Assembly: GCA_018260755.1 (NCBI GenBank)
Contig: JAGTWP010000020.1
Location: 1-9,804 of the forward strand
Length of the DNA: 9,804 bases
Direction: 5' to 3'
Origin: Candidatus Altarchaeum sp.
Lineage (GTDB): Archaea > Altiarchaeota > Altiarchaeia > Altiarchaeales > Altiarchaeaceae
Positions within the stretch are counted from its first letter, which is position 1, and each line of letters starts with the position of its first letter. Of this stretch, positions 5,424 to 9,804 are shown in pieces. The notes beneath the pieces are model-generated. The model did no database searches. It was not told the DNA's origin and saw nothing but the letters and a program-made list of their open reading frames with translations. The position numbers and the translations under genes were made by a program.

Positions 5424-5993
5424 ATGGAAACCATCTCACTTCCGGAACCAAAAACAAAAGGGAAAATTTCCGTTGAAGAAGCGCTCTTTAAAAGAAGGTC
5501 GTACAGGAAATTTACGGCTGAAAATTTAAGCACGGATGAAATTTCACAGTTATTATGGGCTGCTTACGGAAGGAATAAATACTGCAAGGTTGTTCCATCG
5601 GCAGGGGCAATATATCCTTATGAAATTTATATAAATTTAGTAGATGGAATTTATGAATATAAAAGTGACAGGCACACAATTTTAAAGGTTGTTGAGGGAG
5701 ATAAAAGCAGGGAGTTATATTATGCTGGCTTACAACAGAAGTGTATAAAAGATGCGAAAGCAATAATTATTCTCGCTGTCAATTACGAAAAAATTAAGAT
5801 GAGATATGGAGACAGAGGCATTATGTATGCACACTTTGAGGCAGGTCATATTGCGCAGAATATTTGTTTGCAGGCGGAAGCATTAAATTTAGGAAGTGTT
5901 TGTATCGGGGCATTCAATGAAAAAGAAGTAGAAAGCATATTAAATTTACAAAATTTAAAAGCAATATACATGATTTGTGTCGGGAGAATTTAA
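5424..5993 (+). CDS. SagB/ThcOx-type nitroreductase-fold FMN oxidoreductase
   Basis: A 189-residue single-domain flavoprotein of the nitroreductase fold. Features are the FMN-phosphate site RRSYRKF (24-30), SQLLWAAYG (41-49), the SagB-like PSAGAIYPYEIYI (58-70) followed by GIYEYKSDRH (75-84), then YGDRG..YAHFEAGHIAQN (128-146), LNLGSVCIGAFNEKEV (154-169), and a C-terminal strand ending VGRI. The PSAGAxYPxE and EAGHxAQN signatures place it in the SagB-type dehydrogenase group rather than the NfsA/NfsB groups. SagB relatives in gene clusters oxidise azolines in peptide natural products. No cyclodehydratase (YcaO) or peptide gene is visible here, so a general NAD(P)H-dependent redox role is as likely. 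The N terminus (METISLPEP) is short, with no lipobox. It ends 15 bp from the convergent CBS-ParB gene. The substrate is unknown. Confidence 0.88.
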   Translation: METISLPEPKTKGKISVEEALFKRRSYRKFTAENLSTDEISQLLWAAYGRNKYCKVVPSAGAIYPYEIYINLVDGIYEYKSDRHTILKVVEGDKSRELYYAGLQQKCIKDAKAIIILAVNYEKIKMRYGDRGIMYAHFEAGHIAQNICLQAEALNLGSVCIGAFNEKEVESILNLQNLKAIYMICVGRI

Positions 5994-6008
5994 AATTCAA
6001 CTTTCCTT

Positions 6009-6764
6009 TCAAAATTCTAACTTTTTCCCGTCATCTGTAATTTCTATATCATTCAGGGACTTTAAATTTAGTTGCTTTGCTGTTTTTTCATATCCGAACT
6101 GGACAGGTGTTTCCGAAATGAAAATGTAAGCTGCAATCTCATTTATATTTAATTTTGCCGCTGCAACCGCTCTGTGATGCCCGTCTATTATAAAATTTTT
6201 ATTGTTTGTTCGCAGTACAACAATCGGCTCGTTTAAATTTTTCTGTATTTCATACATTCTTCCCTGCAATTCATCTGCCTCTATATTGCTTTGCGTGGGA
6301 ATTAAGTCACGGACATTTACATTTTCTTCTTCTATGGAAATTTTACAATTATGTAAATTTTCAAATATTGCCTTTATCTTCAGGACCTTATCATAAGAGG
6401 AATGTTCTATTTCGGTCCTTAAAATATCCGTATTTGAAATCATTCCGATAAATTTATTGGTTTTATCTATAACAGGCAAACCGGAAATACCTTTTCTCCA
6501 CATAATCTTTGCGGCGCGGGAAATTTCCATATCTGGTGTAGCAGCAATCACATCAGTACGCATAAATTTATCTATTGTTGCCTTCGGATTCCTAAATAAT
6601 ATATCCAAAATTGAAATGAACCCGACAAGTTTCTCATTTTCAACAACCGGAAATCCGATATGCTGATATTTTAATACCATTCTTTCCACTTCTTCAACGG
6701 TAAATTTAGGCATTACGATAATTATATCTGTGTGAAGATAGTCCTTTACATATTTTTTCTCCAT
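6009..6764 (-). CDS. CBS-pair protein with a C-terminal ParB/SerK-like domain
   Basis: A 251-residue soluble protein. Two CBS repeats occupy about 8-58 (HIGFPVV at 35-41, GFISILDIL at 48-56) and 67-118 (GISGLPVID at 92-100, GMISNTDIL at 107-115). A ParB/sulfiredoxin-fold domain follows at about 145-215, marked by DGHHR (194-198) within IIDGHHRAVAAAKL. CBS-ParB proteins are common in methanogens and other archaea. A relative of the ParB-like part, the Thermococcus ADP-dependent serine kinase SerK, shares DGHHR and uses a Glu in a KPHE motif; the matching position here appears to be Gln158 (IPTQ), so kinase activity is doubtful. That alignment is from memory and should be checked. No parA partner is near, which argues against a partition role. 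An adenine-nucleotide-gated enzyme or regulator is the reasonable inference. It diverges from the DUF62 gene. Confidence 0.85.
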   Translation of the reverse strand: MEKKYVKDYLHTDIIIVMPKFTVEEVERMVLKYQHIGFPVVENEKLVGFISILDILFRNPKATIDKFMRTDVIAATPDMEISRAAKIMWRKGISGLPVIDKTNKFIGMISNTDILRTEIEHSSYDKVLKIKAIFENLHNCKISIEEENVNVRDLIPTQSNIEADELQGRMYEIQKNLNEPIVVLRTNNKNFIIDGHHRAVAAAKLNINEIAAYIFISETPVQFGYEKTAKQLNLKSLNDIEITDDGKKLEF

Positions 6765-6819
6765 TTTTAAATATTATATTAAAAATTAAAATTTATTAAA
6801 ACATTAAAAATTAAACAGA
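6765..6819. promoter_or_regulatory. Divergent promoter gap CBS-ParB / DUF62
   Basis: These 55 bp are almost pure A+T. TTTATTAA at 6792-6799 lies 21-28 bp before the DUF62 ATG and is a good leaderless TATA candidate. On the other strand AATATAATATTTAAA (6766-6780) lies very close to the CBS-ParB ATG, so its TATA box is more likely within 6784-6795. Neither gene has an SD. Confidence 0.4.
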
Positions 6820-7569
6820 ATGATAAAGGTAGTTATTATTTTGACGGACTTTGAAGAATTTTACACATTGCAAATAATCGGAAAAATTTTATCCATCAGT
6901 CAAAAAAATTTACAAATCCGGACATTAAGGGTCAGGAATTATTCAATAACTGAAGCATCTTTTTTAATTTCACATATTTCCAATTTTTTTGAAAACGCTC
7001 TGTTTGTCTGTGTTGTTGATCCAGAAGTCGGAACAAAACGGAGAACCGTAATAATAGAGCAGGGTAAAAATTTATTTGTCGGTCCCGATAACGGAATTTT
7101 CTCAATGCTTAATGCTCGCATAGAGAAGGTTGTGGAAATAGACGAAGATAAATTTAGCAATGCATCCAAGACATTTCATGGAAGAGACATCTTTGCTGTA
7201 ATTGCGGGAGAAATTTTAAACGGAAAGGATATTACTGAATTTGGAAAAACAGATGCGAGCAGGAAAATAAAAATGTCTAATTTAAAGGACAAAATTTTAT
7301 ACATAGACAATTTTGGAAACATAATCACAAGCATCAGAAATGAATCCGTGAATTTTAAGGTTGGGGAAGAAGTAAAACTCAAAATAAAAGGGCGAGAAAT
7401 AAGTTCAATATTTGTTGAAACATTCGCCGATGAGAAAGAAAAATTTATTATTTATTATGGAAGTTCAGGATTTCTGGAAATAGGGAAATTTATGGATAAT
7501 GTAGGTGAAATTTTGAAGGTAAAAGTAGGAGCTCAAATAGAAATTGAAAACAAAACAAAACTGTTTTAA
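6820..7569 (+). CDS. DUF62 S-adenosylmethionine hydrolase (SAM hydroxide adenosyltransferase)
   Basis: DUF62 enzymes use water to split SAM into adenosine and L-methionine and are homologous to the bacterial fluorinase and chlorinase. At 249 aa the length is normal. The family Asp-Arg-His triad is present: Asp67 and Arg74 in VVDPEVGTKRR and His120 in TFHGRDIFA; VGPDNGIFS (87-95) and YIDNFGNIITSI (161-172) are the SAM-pocket segments, and Asp10 lies in LTDF. The N-terminal part is diverged: the usual LTTDFG...G.MKG reads LTDFEEFYTLQIIGKIL, and the usual DITH segment is TLRVRNYS. Adenosine contacts may therefore differ. A C-terminal beta domain (about 180-249) completes it. A halogenase is unlikely because the hydrolase triad is intact. 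The stop codon and last codons (NKTKLF) lie in the first unit of a 16-bp tandem repeat, so the natural C terminus may have been altered. Confidence 0.9.
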   Translation: MIKVVIILTDFEEFYTLQIIGKILSISQKNLQIRTLRVRNYSITEASFLISHISNFFENALFVCVVDPEVGTKRRTVIIEQGKNLFVGPDNGIFSMLNARIEKVVEIDEDKFSNASKTFHGRDIFAVIAGEILNGKDITEFGKTDASRKIKMSNLKDKILYIDNFGNIITSIRNESVNFKVGEEVKLKIKGREISSIFVETFADEKEKFIIYYGSSGFLEIGKFMDNVGEILKVKVGAQIEIENKTKLF

Positions 7570-7614
7570 AACAAAACTGTTTTAAAACAAAACTGTTTTA
7601 AAACAAAACTGTTT
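7552..7614. repeat. 16-bp palindromic tandem repeat overlapping the DUF62 stop
   Basis: The unit AAAACAAAACTGTTTT starts at 7552, 7568, 7584 and 7600, with the last copy losing its final T to C. Each unit is itself a hairpin: AAAACA pairs with TGTTTT around AAAC. Three units are identical. The first encodes the final residues and stop codon of the DUF62 protein. It could act as a terminator or simply be a slippage-grown repeat. Confidence 0.9.
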
Positions 7615-7715
7615 CATAACGCAATATCTCTTATTTCCAAATATGAGACAAATCTAAAAATTTTAGTATTGTTAAAATGGTAAATATCACTACTTCTTTA
7701 TCACTACTGATATCG
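7615..7715. other. Short unassigned spacer
   Basis: Between the 16-bp repeat and the recognisable part of the pseudogene I find no gene. It may hold unrecognisable 5' remains of the decayed ATP-binding regulator. Confidence 0.3.
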
Positions 7716-8043
7716 GAGGGGTAGAAGCGAAAGGAACGGGATTAAAACAACCATAATCCGTTAGAATGGATTAGTGCGCAAGTCACCCGACAAGATATCC
7801 AGCAAGTCATCCGACAAGTCAGCGGACAAGTCATAAGACAAGTGACCCCCCCCAAGTCACCCCCCAAGTGACCCCCCAAGTCACCCCCCAAGTCGAAATG
7901 ATGATAGAATTGCTTCCACAGTGAAATACTGTGAAGAACCCAGATCTCTCAAGGAAATTATGGTATTTCTAGGACTTACGCAAAACATACATAAATTTAG
8001 GAATTTTAAGACATTTTTACGTGTTGGAATGCGTAAGTTCTGA
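7716..8043 (+). pseudogene. Frameshifted C-terminal remnant of an AlbA_2/AAA_4-type ATP-binding regulator (COG2865-like)
   Basis: Pieces in three frames line up in the order expected of this family. GVEAKGTG (7718-7741) resembles the GTG loop of the HATPase_c_4 domain. AQVTRQDIQQVIRQV (from 7776), then repeated QVTPQV (to 7894), corresponds to the QVTEQV-type linker of such proteins. EMMIELLPQ (7895-7921), shifting frame at TGA 7922 to KYCEEPRSLKEIMVFLGL (7924-7977), is the start of the terminal winged helix. Damage includes the frame change near 7741-7775, eight Cs at 7846-7853 where the three sister tracts have six, and the TGA at 7922. The N-terminal AlbA_2 and ATPase parts are missing. 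The tail after about 7978 matches the family poorly and may be foreign. G+C is visibly higher than in the flanks, consistent with acquired DNA. The family call rests on motif memory, not a search. Confidence 0.72.
7971..8041. repeat. 71-bp segment with 12-bp imperfect inverted ends
   Basis: AGGACTTACGCA (7971-7982) and TGCGTAAGTTCT (8030-8041) are reverse complements at 11 of 12 positions. They flank the doubtful tail of the pseudogene. The end sequence resembles those of many insertion sequences, so this could be a MITE or an IS deletion scar. No duplicated target site is clear. Confidence 0.45.
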
Positions 8044-8056
8044 AAATAAAAAAGAC
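8044..8056 (-). terminator. Possible oligo-T terminator of the ATPase gene
   Basis: On the minus strand, about 45-55 bp beyond the ATPase stop, the sequence reads a six-T run followed by ATTTT. That is the kind of T-rich tract archaeal polymerases terminate at. No strong stem accompanies it. Confidence 0.3.
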
Positions 8057-8100
8057 AACTATGTGTTGATTTTTATTAGTTAAATTATTTGTGCTATAAT

Positions 8101-9570
8101 TCAGATTAAAAGCAGATATTTCAAAGGAACTTTAACAATTGAATCATTTATCAATTCTAATTTTTCGCTTCCGAAAATTATGCTGTATTTTCCTTTTACT
8201 TTTTTCTGTGTGTTTATAACCTGTTCAATATCTTCTTTGTTAAATCCCACTTCTATTACAATTTTATCTCTATTATTCATCGTTAAAACGAAATCTGCCC
8301 CGCCCTTTGCAGAATCATAATAGATATCAGAAGCAAATTTATCCTTCAAATCTTCCATATAAATCAAAGCAAAATAATCTTCAAGTTTTTTGCCTTCAAT
8401 TCCCGAAAGATAATAGTTATTTAATATCGCTCCTCTCAAAGATGGCGTTATAAAAAGAAATTTTGGTGTTTTTCTTGTGCTTCTATAAGCTCCTCCATAA
8501 GCTTTTATTTTCACTATTATCCCGCTCATTACTAAAACATCAATTAATGATTCAAGTGTTTCGTTTCTTCCGATTCCCAATGTTTTATTTAGTTTGTCGT
8601 AACTGCTCACATCAGATTTTGCTAAAAGATAAAGTAATTCGCTGATTTTCGCAATTGTCTGGGTCTTGAAGTTTTGAAGGGTAACAACGTCCTTTATAAT
8701 AACTCCATCTACAATAGTTTTGATTTTTTCCGTTGCTTTTTGTTTGTTTTCAATTTTCATAGTTGAAGGAAAGCTGCCTGATTCAAAAAAGTCCTTCTCA
8801 GATTGAAAGGGAACTGCTTCCACAAAAAATCTTTGTATTTCTTCTGATTTTATCTTTAGTTTTTTAAAGACATCTGTTGCACTATAAGAATTGAATAACG
8901 CATCTTGAAGATAGTCGGATAATTCTGATATTGGAAATTTGTCATATTTTAAAATTAAATACTCGCTAAATTTCATAGGATAAATTTCCTGAATATCTGT
9001 TCTTCTTCCAAGGTCTGGAATCATATTTATTTGCAAAGCAGACGAACCTGTTGCTATTATCAAAACATCTCTATGTCCTTTGGTTCTGTCAAAAATGGTT
9101 TTTAGAAACAAACCCCAATCTTCATCAAAATGAACTTCATCCAGTAATATCAAAATCTTTTTTTGCGGATTTTCAAAATGAAATCCCTTAACTTCTTCAT
9201 AAAAATTAAAGAAATCCTTTAAAGATATTTTCTCAAATCTGAGTTGGCTTACATCTATGAACACTCTTTTATCTAATTTGCCAATATTTTCTAAAATTCT
9301 TTTATCTTTTGGTTTCAGAAATTTTTCTATCGCATATATTTGAGATAAAAGTGTGCTTTTACCGATACCTCTAATTCCAGGCATCAGGATAATTTTCTCT
9401 GTTTCTAATAATTCATTGTTTAAAAATTTTTCAATAATTTTTTTGAATTTTGCAAAAATAAATCTTGTTGGCAATATCTTTTTATTTTCATCATAAATAT
9501 ATCCCTCAATCCTCTGTGGCAAATTTGCCTGCCACTTAACATAAAAATCATTAATATTTGTGTTGTCCAT
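8101..9570 (-). CDS. AAA_14/DUF4143-like P-loop ATPase
   Basis: A 489-residue ATPase of the archaeal/bacterial AAA_14-DUF4143 type, a widespread family of unknown physiological role. Visible parts: Walker A GIRGIGKST (65-73), Walker B ILILLDE (139-145, with DEVHFDEDW continuing), a sensor-1-like IIATGSSAL (171-179), an arginine pair GRR (188-190) followed by IYPMKFSEYL (196-205), a winged-helix-like region (about 318-358), then a C-terminal PD-(D/E)XK-like fold (about 395-489). In that fold GADFVL (424-429) supplies the Asp, but the strand usually reading xExK is IVIEVG (437-442), so the catalytic Lys is absent from its usual place and nuclease activity is doubtful. No signal peptide or membrane helix is evident. 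It lies alone between the pseudogene and repeats, without an obvious operon partner. The start ATG at 9570 has no SD. Family assignment is secure; function is not. Confidence 0.87.
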   Translation of the reverse strand: MDNTNINDFYVKWQANLPQRIEGYIYDENKKILPTRFIFAKFKKIIEKFLNNELLETEKIILMPGIRGIGKSTLLSQIYAIEKFLKPKDKRILENIGKLDKRVFIDVSQLRFEKISLKDFFNFYEEVKGFHFENPQKKILILLDEVHFDEDWGLFLKTIFDRTKGHRDVLIIATGSSALQINMIPDLGRRTDIQEIYPMKFSEYLILKYDKFPISELSDYLQDALFNSYSATDVFKKLKIKSEEIQRFFVEAVPFQSEKDFFESGSFPSTMKIENKQKATEKIKTIVDGVIIKDVVTLQNFKTQTIAKISELLYLLAKSDVSSYDKLNKTLGIGRNETLESLIDVLVMSGIIVKIKAYGGAYRSTRKTPKFLFITPSLRGAILNNYYLSGIEGKKLEDYFALIYMEDLKDKFASDIYYDSAKGGADFVLTMNNRDKIVIEVGFNKEDIEQVINTQKKVKGKYSIIFGSEKLELINDSIVKVPLKYLLLI

Positions 9571-9574
9571 TTTA

Positions 9575-9590
9575 AAAATCGTAAGATTTT
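9575..9590. repeat. Small hairpin just upstream of the ATPase start
   Basis: AAAATC (9575-9580) and GATTTT (9585-9590) pair around GTAA, five bases in front of the ATPase ATG. As a leader hairpin with a GNRA-type loop it could affect translation, or as DNA it could be an operator. It is short and in AT-rich sequence, so significance is modest. Confidence 0.3.
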
Positions 9591-9623
9591 AAGGTTCCAT
9601 AGTGAAACGATGTGATTTAATGT

Positions 9624-9679
9624 CTATTACAATAGGAATTGAAATAAAGTTTAAACACTATTACAATAGTAATTGAAAT
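9624..9679. repeat. Two copies of a 22-bp repeat at 34-bp period, CRISPR-repeat-like end
   Basis: CTATTACAATAGGAATTGAAAT (9624-9645) recurs at 9658-9679 with one mismatch (G to T). Each copy has a CTATT/AATAG stem and the ATTGAAAT ending common in archaeal CRISPR repeats. The gap between copies is only 12 bp, far too short for a spacer, and no further copies follow, so it is not a functional array. A degenerate TTTAA precedes both copies, so the true unit may be a 34-bp tandem repeat. Confidence 0.55.
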
Positions 9680-9685
9680 TGCACA

Positions 9686-9780
9686 TAAATAAATATAAAT
9701 AAAAAATAAATATAAATAAACATATATAAAAAAATAAACATATATAAAAAAATAAACCTATATAAAAAAATAAACATACC
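9686..9780. repeat. AT-rich tandem repeats, 18-bp unit
   Basis: CATATATAAAAAAATAAA repeats from 9721, 9739 and 9757 (one A-to-C change), with a broken fourth start at 9775: period 18 bp. It is preceded by related AAATATAAAT words at 9691 and 9708. This is a low-complexity, slippage-prone tract. TATA-like words are unavoidable here, so no promoter is called. Confidence 0.8.
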
Positions 9781-9804
9781 TCAAATTAAAAATACAATCC
9801 CAAA

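Noticed and set aside
6009-6764. Chromosome partition ParB
   Set aside because: No parA, no parS-like cluster, and the CBS fusion points to a metabolic or regulatory ParB-fold protein.
6820-7569. SAM-dependent halogenase (chlorinase or fluorinase)
   Set aside because: The hydrolase-type Asp-Arg-His triad is intact, and no halogen-metabolism context is visible.
9592-9612. tRNA or T-loop-like sequence (GGTTCC)
   Set aside because: No acceptor stem, D arm or anticodon arm can be built around it.

Overview
The window looks like a stretch of archaeal chromosome from an AT-rich, probably anaerobic lineage. The grounds are an archaeal-type thiazole synthase (Thi4), a homoserine acyltransferase fused to a CBS pair, an archaeal-style HisS, a CBS-ParB protein and a DUF62 SAM hydrolase. 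Most genes also lack a Shine-Dalgarno sequence and start just downstream of AT-rich TATA-like boxes, as archaeal leaderless genes do. I cannot place it more precisely; a methanogen-related or Altiarchaeota-like euryarchaeote would fit, but that is a guess.

Layout. 1-443: the first 17 codons of a leftward gene that leaves the window, two palindromes, and a decayed C-terminal piece of cysS. 450-2834: metX-CBS and thi4, both rightward, with comparatively ordinary base usage. 2835-3966: a gene-poor repeat zone holding a 405-bp element bounded by 15-bp perfect inverted repeats and a 141-bp unit present three times, open in one leftward frame. 3967-7569: a compact housekeeping block of hisS (leftward), SagB-type nitroreductase (rightward), CBS-ParB (leftward) and DUF62 SAM hydrolase (rightward). 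It has two divergent promoter gaps of about 60 bp and one 15-bp convergent gap, and it is strikingly rich in the self-complementary hexamer AAATTT. 7552-8043: a 16-bp palindromic tandem repeat overlapping the DUF62 stop codon, then a frameshifted remnant of an AlbA_2/AAA_4-type ATP-binding regulator with poly-C tracts. 8101-9570: a leftward AAA_14/DUF4143-like ATPase. 9571-9804: AT-rich tandem repeats and a two-copy 34-bp repeat with a CRISPR-repeat-like end.

How the genes relate. MetX (methionine precursor synthesis), the CBS domains fused to it (a fold that often binds adenosyl ligands such as SAM or AMP) and the DUF62 protein (SAM to adenosine plus methionine) all touch methionine/SAM metabolism, but they are not an obvious operon. 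Thi4 makes the thiazole of thiamin and here carries the Cys-type active site. The two flanks (1-443 and 7570-9804) and the 2.9-3.97 kb zone carry gene remnants and repeats and look like the accessory parts of the window. I found no rRNA, tRNA, convincing CRISPR array or intact transposase gene.
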